Source: DASXHD01 sp038239005 (GTDB taxonomy: Bacteria > Myxococcota_A > Polyangia > Polyangiales > Polyangiaceae). From it: a stretch of DNA of 64,000 nt. Location: the NCBI GenBank assembly GCA_038239005.1, contig JBBSFE010000010.1, positions 21,643-85,642 on the forward strand, given 5' to 3'. The notes under the pieces are model-generated. The model searched no databases and was not told where the DNA came from. It saw nothing but the letters and a program-made list of their open reading frames with translations. Each line of letters starts with the position of its first letter. The stretch's first letter is position 1. Shown here one piece after another: positions 1-8,251 of the stretch. The translations under genes and the position numbers were made by a program.

Positions 1-1389
1 GAACGCGTCGTCGTGCGCGCGCCCCGCGGTGTTGAACGCTTCCCAGCTGCAGCCCGGGCAATCGCTGTAGTTCGAACCGGACCAATGGCCGTACGTGCCG
101 CCGTAGCGGGGTTTGCGGGGAACGGAGGCGGAGCCGGAGACGGAGACGGAGCCGGAGACGGAGGCGGAGCCGGAGACGGGGGCGGAAACGGAGACGGGAG
201 CGGAGACAGAGGTGGATGCGTTGGCGTTGGTGTTTGCGTTGGCGTTCGCGTTGGCGTTGGCGGAAGCGGAGCCGGTTCCCATCCGATCGGGCGTCGCGCG
301 TTCGTTTTTCGACTTTGCGATGACGACGGCGGCCGTTGCGACGATGGCCGTGACGATGATGATCGTGATCATCGCCATCATCATGAAACCGCCGCTCCGT
401 TTTTCGGCGGGCGCATCGGCGGCGGGTTTCTTTTTCGGCGGAGGCGGCGTGCGGTGGACGACGATCGGGGTGTGCGGATCGTGGGGGGCGATGTTGCCCG
501 ATGCGATCGTCGCCGCCGTGACCGAGGTCGGCGGCGGAAGGCTCGCGGGCAAACCCGACCACGGAGAGAGAGCGCGGCGCATCGCGTCGGCATCCGGAAA
601 ACGATCGTCTCGTTCTTTCGCGAGCGCGCGCTCGACGATCATCACGAGGTCATTCGGTAGATCCGGGCGAAGGTCGCCGAGTGGCTCCGGAGTTTTCGAG
701 ACGATCGCAAAGAGGAGCGCGGGCACACTCGGCGCTTCGTGCGGGACCTTGCCCGTCAGCGCTTGGTACATCGTCGCGCCGATGGCGTAGATATCCGCAC
801 GGGCATCGATGTCGTCTTCGCCGCGCGCTTGCTCGGGCGCCATGAACGCAGGTGTGCCGAGCATCGCGCCGGTGCCGGTGAGCTTCGCTTGGCCTTCGAC
901 TGCGAGCTTCGCGATGCCGAAGTCGAGAACCTTCACCGTGTCGGGGACGGCTGCGTCGCCGAGCAAAAAAATGTTGTCGGGTTTGATGTCGCGATGAACG
1001 ATGCCCGCGCGATGCGCGGCCGAGAGCGCGGAGAGAACTTGCGAGGCGATGAACGCGACCCGCGCGCCTGGAAGGGCTTGCTCGCGATTGATGAGCGACC
1101 CGAGCGACTCACCGCGAAGGAGCTCCATCACGAGATACGGCTGATCTCCGTCCTTCTCGGGGTACTGAAAATCCGTCACCTGCACGATGTTCGGATGACC
1201 CAGAGATGCCACCGTCTCGGCCTCGCGCCGGAACCGCTCGAGCTGGGTGCGGTCTTCCGCGAGGCGCGGGTCCAGCAATTTCACGGCGACTCGGCGTCCG
1301 AGGCCCTCTTGTACGTCCTCGTACACCGTCCCCATGCCGCCGCGCCCGAGTGCCGAACCGAGGCGATATCGGCCCAGAAGGTCGTTCAT
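1..1389 (-). CDS. Ser/Thr protein kinase, membrane-anchored, 3'-truncated by window edge
   Basis: The visible 463 codons begin at an ATG and run off the left edge without a stop. The N-terminal 270 residues form a complete Hanks-type kinase: glycine loop GRGGMGTVY, catalytic VAVKLL lysine, HRDIKPDN loop, DFGIAK and a TPAFMAPE activation segment. A Pro-rich juxtamembrane stretch (PPPPKKK) precedes one hydrophobic helix near residues 335-360. Beyond it lies a low-complexity extracytoplasmic linker of alternating Asn-Ala and then Ser-Val/Gly-Ser units, followed by a Trp/Cys-containing segment (YGHWSGSNYSDCPGCSW). Topology suggests a cytoplasmic kinase with a periplasmic sensor tail. It is divergent from the next kinase, with starts about 30 bp apart. 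Ligand and substrates are unknown. Confidence 0.93.
   Translation of the reverse strand, partial: MNDLLGRYRLGSALGRGGMGTVYEDVQEGLGRRVAVKLLDPRLAEDRTQLERFRREAETVASLGHPNIVQVTDFQYPEKDGDQPYLVMELLRGESLGSLINREQALPGARVAFIASQVLSALSAAHRAGIVHRDIKPDNIFLLGDAAVPDTVKVLDFGIAKLAVEGQAKLTGTGAMLGTPAFMAPEQARGEDDIDARADIYAIGATMYQALTGKVPHEAPSVPALLFAIVSKTPEPLGDLRPDLPNDLVMIVERALAKERDDRFPDADAMRRALSPWSGLPASLPPPTSVTAATIASGNIAPHDPHTPIVVHRTPPPPKKKPAADAPAEKRSGGFMMMAMITIIIVTAIVATAAVVIAKSKNERATPDRMGTGSASANANANANANTNANASTSVSAPVSVSAPVSGSASVSGSVSVSGSASVPRKPRYGGTYGHWSGSNYSDCPGCSWEAFNTAGRAHDDAF
119..270 (-). repeat. Hexanucleotide repeats encoding kinase linker
   Basis: On the minus strand, Asn-Ala codon pairs (about 218-262) are followed by Ser-Val and Gly-Ser pairs (about 119-210). 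Both blocks are degenerate 6-bp tandem repeats, so gain or loss of a unit keeps the reading frame and changes only linker length. Confidence 0.8.
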
Positions 1390-1418
1390 TGCCGTCCCGT
1401 CTGATACGCTATCCGAGA

Positions 1419-2927
1419 TTGACCGCCGCCGTTCAGAATCCGGTGCGCGTCGTGGGGAGGTATGCACTCTACGGCGAGCTCGCCTCCGGCGGGATGGCCA
1501 CGGTCCATATTGGGCGCCTGCTCGGCCCCGTCGGGTTCGCGCGGACCATCGCGATCAAGCGCCTCCATCCGCAGTACGCCAAAGACCCAGAGTTCGTTTC
1601 GATGTTCCTCGACGAGGCTCGCCTCGCTGCGCGCATCCAGCATCCGAACGTTTGCGCGACGCTCGATGTCGTCGCGACGCAAGGCGAGCTCTTTCTCGTC
1701 ATGGAGTATCTGCAAGGCGAGACGCTCTCTCGCATGATCCGTGCGGTGCGAAACCGCGGAGAGCTCATCGACCCGCGCATTGGCGTCGGCGTGATCGCGC
1801 AAACGCTCCATGGCCTTCACGCAGCACACGAAGCCAAGACCGAACGCGGCGAGGCGTTGAACATCGTTCACCGTGACATCTCTCCGCAGAACGTGCTCGT
1901 CGGCCAAGACGGCATCAGCAAAGTTCTCGACTTCGGCGTCGCGAAAGCCGCCGGTCGTTTTCACACGACGCGTGAGGGCAACGTCAAAGGCAAGCTCCCG
2001 TACATGTCGCCCGAGCAACTGCGCGGGCAACCGGTCGATCGCCAAACCGACATTTACGCAGCCGCGGTTTGTATGTGGGAAACGCTCACAGGGCGAAAGC
2101 TCTTCAAGGGCGACAACGAAGGCAGCGTGCTCGAGCAGGTTCTCTTCGGGTCGATCGATCCGCCGAGCCACTTCGCTCCCAACGTTCCTCCTGCGCTCGA
2201 TGCGCTCGTGATGCGCGGGCTCGACCGCGACAAGACCAAACGCTTCGCGACCGCGCGCGAATTCGCGATCGCGCTCGAGCGGTGCGTGCATCCGGCGCTC
2301 GCATCCGACGTCGGCGATTGGGTCGAGCACGTCGCGGGGCAAGTGCTCCACAAGCGCGCAGAGCGCATCGCCGAAATCGAAAGCGTCACCGACAGCATTC
2401 CCGCCGTCGGCCTCACCGAAGTGATGTCCGGGCTCGACGACATGTCGAATGCCGTGCCCGCATCGCCATCGTCGGGGATGATTGGCGGCAGCTCGTCGCA
2501 GGTGTCGAGCATTTCCGTTGCCGCAAGTGATCGCAACTCGATGGGCGTCGCGATCAATCGCACGCGCACGGGTGTCATCATTGCGGCGGCCGCCGTGATC
2601 GTCGCGATGCTCGGCGTCATCGCCATCGTCATCGGCTATTCACACTCGAGCTCGAACGCCAGCGCGGCGTCGGCCGCAGCCGTCGTCACCGACGCACCCA
2701 AGACGACGACACCCACGACTGCCATGCCTCCATCGACATCGTCCGGTGAGCCGCTCGTGGCGGTCACCGCAACGGCCACTGCAACGGCGACGGCAACCGC
2801 GCGCCCCGTCTCCACGCGCGTGACGATCACGCACGCGACGAGCACAGCCCCCGCAGATGACTGCAAGGTCCCTTACACGGTGGGCCCGAACGGCGAGCAC
2901 ACGTACAAGCGTCATTGCTTCCAGTGA
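1419..2927 (+). CDS. Ser/Thr protein kinase with one transmembrane helix
   Basis: A protein of about 502 residues. The kinase domain (roughly 13-280) has ASGGMATVH, the IAIKRL lysine, DFGVAK and YMSPEQL. The catalytic loop reads HRDISPQN, with Ser where most Ser/Thr kinases have Lys. A Ser-rich juxtamembrane stretch leads to a hydrophobic helix at about 385-407, then a Thr-Ala alternating linker (about 448-463) and a short C-terminal tail with two Cys. The start is not certain: TTG 1419 gives the N-terminus MTAAVQNPVRVVGRYALYGE, similar in spacing to related kinases, and GTG 1443 is the alternative. It is divergent from the first kinase and is followed 23 bp later by a PEGA-like secreted protein, a likely partner. 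Confidence 0.9.
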   Translation: MTAAVQNPVRVVGRYALYGELASGGMATVHIGRLLGPVGFARTIAIKRLHPQYAKDPEFVSMFLDEARLAARIQHPNVCATLDVVATQGELFLVMEYLQGETLSRMIRAVRNRGELIDPRIGVGVIAQTLHGLHAAHEAKTERGEALNIVHRDISPQNVLVGQDGISKVLDFGVAKAAGRFHTTREGNVKGKLPYMSPEQLRGQPVDRQTDIYAAAVCMWETLTGRKLFKGDNEGSVLEQVLFGSIDPPSHFAPNVPPALDALVMRGLDRDKTKRFATAREFAIALERCVHPALASDVGDWVEHVAGQVLHKRAERIAEIESVTDSIPAVGLTEVMSGLDDMSNAVPASPSSGMIGGSSSQVSSISVAASDRNSMGVAINRTRTGVIIAAAAVIVAMLGVIAIVIGYSHSSSNASAASAAAVVTDAPKTTTPTTAMPPSTSSGEPLVAVTATATATATATARPVSTRVTITHATSTAPADDCKVPYTVGPNGEHTYKRHCFQ

Positions 2928-2950
2928 CGACAAATGTTTCCCTCGTGAGA

Positions 2951-3832
2951 ATGCGTTCTCACGTGGTGATGCTCGGTCTCGCTTTTGCGCTCGTTCCGGC
3001 GGTCGCGCATGCGGACAACGCCGAGTGCTTCGATGCGTCTGAAAAGGCACAGAAGCTGAAGTCCGAGAAGAAATTCACGCAAGCACGCTCGGCGTTCATC
3101 ACCTGCGCACGTGAGGTTTGCCCGCAAGCCGTCCGCGTCGAGTGCGCCAAGTGGCTCAGCGAGGTCGAGAGCGGCCTCGCAACCGTGGTGGTGCGCGCGC
3201 GCGATTCGGGCGGCCACGACGTCATCGACGTGAAGGTCTACGTCGACGGCGAGCTCTTCTTGCCCAAGCTCGCGGGCGCTGCAACGGCCGTCGATCCCGG
3301 TCAGCACAAGTTCAAGTACGAGTTCCCGAATGGCAAAGTCGTCGAGGACGACGTGCTCATCGCCGAGGGCGAGAAGGACCGCGTCCTTCGCGTCGAGATC
3401 AAGGACGGCGAAGGCGGTGGCGGTAGCGGTGGCGGCGGTGGCGGCAGTGGCGGCGCTGGTAGCGGTGGCGGTAGCGGTGGCGGCGGCGAGTCGCACGGGC
3501 CCGGACCGCTTCCGTGGATCATCGGCGGCGTCGGGATCGCGTCGCTGATCGGTTTTGCGATCATCGAAGCGCCGATTCAATCGCAAGCTTCCAGTCTGCA
3601 AGACGGTTGCGGCAAGACGAAGAGCTGCTCGCAATCACAGGTTGACTCGGTGACCTCGCTCTACGCGCCCGCGGGCATCATGCTCGGCGTTGGCATCGTG
3701 GGTGTCGCGGTCGGCTTGGTGTGGCTCATCGTATCGGCAACCACGGGCCACAAGACCGCATCCACCGGCAGCTTCAGCTTCACGCCGCTCGTCGGCGGCG
3801 GCGCGTACGGCGGATACGTTCACTCGTTCTGA
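2951..3832 (+). CDS. Secreted PEGA-like membrane protein paired with kinase
   Basis: 293 residues from ATG 2951; an upstream in-frame TTG at 2915 would overlap the kinase and spoil the signal peptide. The N-terminus MRSHVVMLGLAFALVPAVAHA is a clear Sec signal. Residues 23-75 are a Lys/Ala/Cys-containing helical stretch resembling a short TPR. About 78-145 has the spacing of a PEGA domain (VKVYVDGELF ... VDPGQHKFKYEF). A Gly/Ser-rich linker (about 150-178) is followed by two hydrophobic helices. This TPR + PEGA + membrane arrangement recurs next to two other kinases in the window. The role is inferred to be an envelope partner or target of the kinase. Confidence 0.85.
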   Translation: MRSHVVMLGLAFALVPAVAHADNAECFDASEKAQKLKSEKKFTQARSAFITCAREVCPQAVRVECAKWLSEVESGLATVVVRARDSGGHDVIDVKVYVDGELFLPKLAGAATAVDPGQHKFKYEFPNGKVVEDDVLIAEGEKDRVLRVEIKDGEGGGGSGGGGGGSGGAGSGGGSGGGGESHGPGPLPWIIGGVGIASLIGFAIIEAPIQSQASSLQDGCGKTKSCSQSQVDSVTSLYAPAGIMLGVGIVGVAVGLVWLIVSATTGHKTASTGSFSFTPLVGGGAYGGYVHSF

Positions 3833-5277
3833 GCTCCCCAGTGCTCGCGCACGATCGCGCGCACGAGCTTGTCGGCGTCGCCACGTGCGTGGGCAGCGTG
3901 ACCCGGGATTTTGTTGAACAAGATGGAGAACGCAATCGGCTCTTTTCCGGGCGGGCCGAGCACGTAGCCCGAGAGTGCGATGGCGTCGTCGAGCGTGCCC
4001 GTCTTTGCGCGCACGGCGCGGCGCGCATGCTCGGATTGGAAACGGCCGTGGAGCGTTCCGTCGACGCCGCCGATCGAGAGTTGCGCGACATACTCGGGTG
4101 CAATGGCGGTGTCCTGCCACGCGGCGCGCAAGAGGCGGACGATGCTCGATGCGGTCACGCGATTCGAGTCGTAGAGGCCCGAGCCGTTTTTGATGACGAG
4201 CCCGTCGTCCGTCGCGTTCATGTCGGCGATGACTTTTCCGACGAGCGCCGCAGAATCGGCCGAATGCGCCGGGCGGCCCTTTTGCTCGGCGGCGAGCGAT
4301 TTGAAAATCATCTCGGCGTAGAAGTTGTCGCTCTGCTTACCGAGTGAATAGAGGAGCGCCGAAAGCGGCGCCGACGTGTGCTTCACGATCACGGGGCCTT
4401 TGCCCGTTCCCGCTTTCACTTCGCCGCCGACTTTGATTTGCGCTTGCTCGAGCGCCGCGCGAAGCACGTAGCCGGCGAGGAGCGTCGGATCTTCCACGCG
4501 CCGCGTGAAGCGGACGAGCTTGGCGTCCTCACCGACGGTGCCGCTCACTTTCCCCGAGAGGCGCGTTCCGTTCTTCGAGAGGACGAGACCCACGGTGTCG
4601 GCGCCGTTGCCCGAGCCGGTCGCGACGGTGCCGTCGATGTCGACGAAGCCGGGCGGCTCGAAGAACGCGTGCGCGGTTTGGCCCGACTCGGATGGGCGAA
4701 TCTCGAGCGTGATGGTGTTCTCGTTGACCGCAACGGCGCTGACCGGTGCGCGAAACGCAGCCCACTCTTCTGGTTTTTGTTCGAATGCGGGCGGCGTGGT
4801 TTGATCGTCGTAGAAGCGTTGGTCGACGAGAATGTCGCCGTCGACGCGCTTGATGCCGTGCTCGCGAAGCTCCGCGACGAGCGCTGCGATGTCCGCGCTC
4901 GAGAGCGATGGGTCGCCGAACCCGCGAATCGTGAGCGACGCCGCGCTGCCGCCTTTGACGACGCCCGAGAGGCTCGTCTCGTAGCGATGATCGCCATGGA
5001 GGATCGCAAGCGCGGCTGCGGCGGTGTAGAGCTTGGCGTTGGACGCGGGATTGAGGGTTTTGTGCTCGTTGTAAGATGCAAGCATTTTCCCGGTGGAAAC
5101 ATCGAGGATCGCGACGGCGACCTCGGCGTCTTTCCACGCGTGGTCGAGCGTGAGGGCGCGCACTGCGGCGTCGAGCGAGCCGGCGCCATCGGAGCGGACG
5201 TCGCGCGTGACCGCGAGCATCGCGACGAGCACCCCGATGGGTATCGCGCAGCGCGGCAGCATCGCGGGGTACTTCAT
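3820..5277 (-). CDS. dacB: D-alanyl-D-alanine carboxypeptidase/endopeptidase (PBP4 family)
   Basis: A 485-residue penicillin-binding protein of the S13 (PBP4/DacB) class that trims peptidoglycan peptides in the periplasm. A signal sequence (MLPRCAIPIGVLVAMLAV region) precedes the three active-site motifs: SxxK as SNAK near residue 77, SxN as SDN near 314 and KTG near 422. The long region between the first two motifs matches the inserted domains typical of the family. The ATG at 5277 is chosen because the open frame upstream encodes only Arg-rich shadow sequence. TACAAA lies 7 nt upstream, consistent with a leaderless start. The 3' end overlaps the convergent PEGA gene by 13 bp. Confidence 0.95.
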   Translation of the reverse strand: MKYPAMLPRCAIPIGVLVAMLAVTRDVRSDGAGSLDAAVRALTLDHAWKDAEVAVAILDVSTGKMLASYNEHKTLNPASNAKLYTAAAALAILHGDHRYETSLSGVVKGGSAASLTIRGFGDPSLSSADIAALVAELREHGIKRVDGDILVDQRFYDDQTTPPAFEQKPEEWAAFRAPVSAVAVNENTITLEIRPSESGQTAHAFFEPPGFVDIDGTVATGSGNGADTVGLVLSKNGTRLSGKVSGTVGEDAKLVRFTRRVEDPTLLAGYVLRAALEQAQIKVGGEVKAGTGKGPVIVKHTSAPLSALLYSLGKQSDNFYAEMIFKSLAAEQKGRPAHSADSAALVGKVIADMNATDDGLVIKNGSGLYDSNRVTASSIVRLLRAAWQDTAIAPEYVAQLSIGGVDGTLHGRFQSEHARRAVRAKTGTLDDAIALSGYVLGPPGKEPIAFSILFNKIPGHAAHARGDADKLVRAIVREHWGAQNE

Positions 5278-5280
5278 CGC

Positions 5281-6753
5281 CTGCTTTGTACAGCAATCTC
5301 GATCGCCGCGCTCGCGTGCACGCCGCATGGGAAAACGCACGACGCGAGCCTCGAGGTCGTCATCGCGCAGGACGCAGAGACGCTCGACCCGCGCTTCGTC
5401 GTCGATGCGTCGGGCATGCGCGTGTCGCGCCTCGTGCATGCCGGGCTTTTTCGGCTCGACCCGGACACGCTCGAGCCGATTCCGTACCTCGCAGCGTCGT
5501 ATCGTTTCGTCGATGCGCTCACCCTCGATGTGACGCTTCGGCCGGGCATTCGATTCCACTCGGGCGCGCCGCTTCGCGCGGCGGACGTCGTTGCGACAAT
5601 CGAGGCGCTTCGCGATCCCGCTCTCGGCGCACGCGCATCGCACGTGGTGTCGGCGATCGATCGCGTCTGGGCGACGGGCGACGACGTCGTGTCGTTCCAC
5701 ATGTCGCGCCCGCACGCGACGCTGCTCACGGATTTGGAAGTTCCGATCTTGCGCGCCGATCAAGCTCACGACGCGCACATCGACAGCGCCACGCTCGACG
5801 GGCTCGGGCCCTATCGCGTCGCGCGATTCACGACGGGCGCGATCGATCTCGAGCCCGCCGATGGAGGCGCCTTGCCGAAACCCGCATGCCCGATTCGCGT
5901 GCGCACGGTGCACGACGAGAACGCGCGCGCGCTGAGGCTCGTGGGCGGCGAGACGGACGTGTCGCCATCGGGGCTCTCTCCTTCCCTGCTCCCGACGCTC
6001 GCGGAGCGCGGCCTTCGTGTTGCGTCGCGGCCCGGCGCGAACCTCGTCTATGTGCTCTTTCGCACCGACCGCGGCCCTTTCGCGGATGCCCACGCACGCG
6101 CGGCGTTTGGTTTGGCCATCGACCGTGAAAGCATCGTGAGCCACATGCTCTCGGGTCGCGCGCGCCTCGCGACCGGGCTCATGCCGCCGGGCCATTGGGC
6201 GTCGACACCCCGACCCGCGGTGCCGCGAGATCTCGCGAAAGCCCGGGAAATGCTCGGCGGAACGCGTGTACATTGCACGCTTCTCGGCTCCACCGATCGC
6301 CTGCGCGTCGCGATTGCGCGCGTGATGGCGCAAGATCTAGCCGAGGCCGGCATCGACGCCGAGCTCGTGCCGCTCGAGCTCGGAACGCTCCTCGCGCGCC
6401 TTGGCGCGGGCGACTTCGATGCGGCCATCCTCCAAATCCCAGAGCTCTCCGAGCCGAACACGCTGCGCGTTTTTCTCCATTCCGCATCGGTGCCTCCAGC
6501 CGGCGCGAACCGCGCGCGCGTGCGAGACCCCGAAGTCGACGCGGCGCTCGAAGCCGGCGATGCGACGCTCGACCTCGCGCTACGTCGCGCAGCGTATGGG
6601 CGCCTCGAAGATCGCGTGCTCGCCGAGGCGTTTTGGATCCCGCTTTGGCACGAAGATCAGGTCGTCGTGACGAGCGCGCGCGCGCAAAGCTTTCTCCCGA
6701 GCGCGGATGGTCGCTGGTTGGGATTGGCGCTCGTGCCGGGAAGCCCTAAGTAG
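5281..6753 (+). CDS. Peptide/oligopeptide-type solute-binding lipoprotein (SBP_bac_5)
   Basis: About 490 residues of the extracytoplasmic family-5 solute-binding fold: the N-terminal core (VIAQDAETLDPRFV, LVHAGLF, LRPGIRFHSGAPL) and C-terminal core (YVLFRTDRGPFAD, FGLAIDRESIV, FWIPLWHED) are both recognisable. The N-terminus IAALAC resembles a lipobox. The start is the weak point: no ATG, GTG or TTG lies in frame just upstream, and CTG 5281 is the nearest candidate, only 3 bp from the divergent dacB start. No ABC permease or ATPase is adjacent, so it is an orphan binding protein. An exporter gene follows 7 bp after the stop and may be cotranscribed. Confidence 0.85.
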   Translation: MLCTAISIAALACTPHGKTHDASLEVVIAQDAETLDPRFVVDASGMRVSRLVHAGLFRLDPDTLEPIPYLAASYRFVDALTLDVTLRPGIRFHSGAPLRAADVVATIEALRDPALGARASHVVSAIDRVWATGDDVVSFHMSRPHATLLTDLEVPILRADQAHDAHIDSATLDGLGPYRVARFTTGAIDLEPADGGALPKPACPIRVRTVHDENARALRLVGGETDVSPSGLSPSLLPTLAERGLRVASRPGANLVYVLFRTDRGPFADAHARAAFGLAIDRESIVSHMLSGRARLATGLMPPGHWASTPRPAVPRDLAKAREMLGGTRVHCTLLGSTDRLRVAIARVMAQDLAEAGIDAELVPLELGTLLARLGAGDFDAAILQIPELSEPNTLRVFLHSASVPPAGANRARVRDPEVDAALEAGDATLDLALRRAAYGRLEDRVLAEAFWIPLWHEDQVVVTSARAQSFLPSADGRWLGLALVPGSPK

Positions 6754-6760
6754 AAGGCTC

Positions 6761-8218
6761 TTGGTTTCCCGTCGCGCCATCGCCGTCGCCGGCATTCTTC
6801 TCTCGACCTTCCTCGCCGCAACCGAGTCCACGATCATTGCGACGGCCATGCCGAGCGTCGTCGCCGATCTCGGCGGCCTCGAGCTCTATGGCTGGGTCGG
6901 CGCGATGTACATGCTCGCGATGACCGTGACGATTCCCATCCACGGCAAGCTCGCCGATTTGTGGGGTCGGAAACCGATCATCATCGCCGGCATCATCATG
7001 TTCTTGCTCGGCTCGGCGGCGTGCGGCATCGCGCCTTCGATGGGCACGCTGATCTTGGCGCGCGTGCTCCAGGGGGTCGGCGCGGGCGGCGTGCAACCGA
7101 TCGCCATGACACTCGTGGGCGACATGTTCCCACCGCGCGAGCGCGCGAAGATGCAAGGCGTGTTCGGTGCGGTGTGGGGCGTCGCCGCGATCGTCGGTCC
7201 TGTCCTCGGTGGGCTCATCGTGCGTGCGCTCTCGTGGCGGTGGGTTTTCTATTTCAACATTCCGTTCGGTCTCCTCGCGATCGTTCTCTTGTCGGTCTCG
7301 CTCGATCCGCGTCCTCTATCGACCGCGGGGCGTCGGCCGATCGATTTCGCGGGCGCCGCGCTTTTGTCGACGGCCGTGCTCGCATTGCTCGCGGGTGTTG
7401 GCGGGCACGCAGCGGGCATCTTGCTTCCGACTGCGGCGGTCGCCCTCGTGCTGTTCGTCCTCGTCGAGCGACGTCACGAAGAGCCTCTTTTGCCGATGGA
7501 TTTGATGCGCCAGCGCATCATCGCCGTATCGAGCGCATGCGGCGCAGTCGTGGGCGGCGTGATGACAGCGTCGGTGATTTACTTGCCGCTCTACGCGCAA
7601 GCGGTGATGCAAGCGTCGCCTGCTGCGGCCGGCGCAGTCGTCGCGCCGATGCTCATCGGCTGGCCCATCGCATCTGCGCTGAGTGGTCGCCTGCTCCTTT
7701 CGGTCGGCACGCAGCCGCTCGTGCGTCTCGGGTTTTCGCTCGTCGCGATATCGGCGGTGCTGCTCGACTACTTGGTTCACGCGAGCGCATCGGCCAATGC
7801 CCTTCGCGCGTGCATGTTCGTGTTTGGCACCGGCATGGGCCTCGCGAACACAGCGCTCATCATCACGGTGCAAGACAGCGTTCCCTTTTCGCGACGCGGC
7901 GTCGCCACCGCGAGCACGATGTTCTTCCGCACCATCGGCGGCGCCGTTGCCGTTGGCGTTCTCGGCGCGGTCCTCGCGCACGCTCTCGACGGACGCGTTC
8001 CAGAGAGCGTTCTCGATTCGATCCTCGGCCCGGATCATGGTCGGGCGCTCGGCGCCGCCGCGGTCGAACGCTACCGCGACGAAATGCAATCCGGCATGTC
8101 ACCGATCTTCCACGTGCTCGCCGTGATGAGCGTCATCGGCGCAGGCTTCGGCATGCTCTTCCCGCGCGTCCGCGTGAGCGACTCCGGCGCCGTCGTGACC
8201 GGACAGCCGGTGAAGTAG
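6761..8218 (+). CDS. MFS drug/multidrug exporter, DHA2 (EmrB/QacA-type) family
   Basis: 485 residues, almost wholly hydrophobic, with about 14 predicted membrane helices. Recognisable are the helix-1 motif LSTFLAATESTIIATAMP, motif A between helices 2 and 3 (GKLADLWGRKP) and a motif-C-like stretch (AAIVGPVLGGLIV). These place it in the 14-TMS proton-antiporter group that exports drugs or metabolites. TTG 6761 is preferred: it follows an AGAAGG sequence and gives MVSRRAIAVAGILL. The longer frame from 6707 would overlap the preceding gene. It sits 7 bp behind the solute-binding protein, so the two may share a transcript. The substrate cannot be read from sequence. Confidence 0.92.
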   Translation: MVSRRAIAVAGILLSTFLAATESTIIATAMPSVVADLGGLELYGWVGAMYMLAMTVTIPIHGKLADLWGRKPIIIAGIIMFLLGSAACGIAPSMGTLILARVLQGVGAGGVQPIAMTLVGDMFPPRERAKMQGVFGAVWGVAAIVGPVLGGLIVRALSWRWVFYFNIPFGLLAIVLLSVSLDPRPLSTAGRRPIDFAGAALLSTAVLALLAGVGGHAAGILLPTAAVALVLFVLVERRHEEPLLPMDLMRQRIIAVSSACGAVVGGVMTASVIYLPLYAQAVMQASPAAAGAVVAPMLIGWPIASALSGRLLLSVGTQPLVRLGFSLVAISAVLLDYLVHASASANALRACMFVFGTGMGLANTALIITVQDSVPFSRRGVATASTMFFRTIGGAVAVGVLGAVLAHALDGRVPESVLDSILGPDHGRALGAAAVERYRDEMQSGMSPIFHVLAVMSVIGAGFGMLFPRVRVSDSGAVVTGQPVK

Positions 8219-8238
8219 TCGGACATCGCAACCGTTGG

Positions 8239-8244
8239 TATTGT
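8239..8244 (+). promoter_or_regulatory. Predicted -10 box, leaderless start of M16 operon
   Basis: TATTGT lies 7 nt before the ATG at 8252, with no Shine-Dalgarno sequence between, so transcription would begin at or next to the start codon. Confidence 0.45.
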
Positions 8245-8251
8245 CGATCCC

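Noticed and set aside
5286..6128. Arg-rich plus-strand frames inside the peptide-binding protein gene
   Set aside because: They are frame-shifted shadows of the real gene: Arg-rich, no family sequence, no start signal.
5278..6333. Extended N-terminus of dacB
   Set aside because: The open frame continues upstream of the ATG at 5277, but that part is Arg-rich antisense of the solute-binding protein and would lack a signal peptide.
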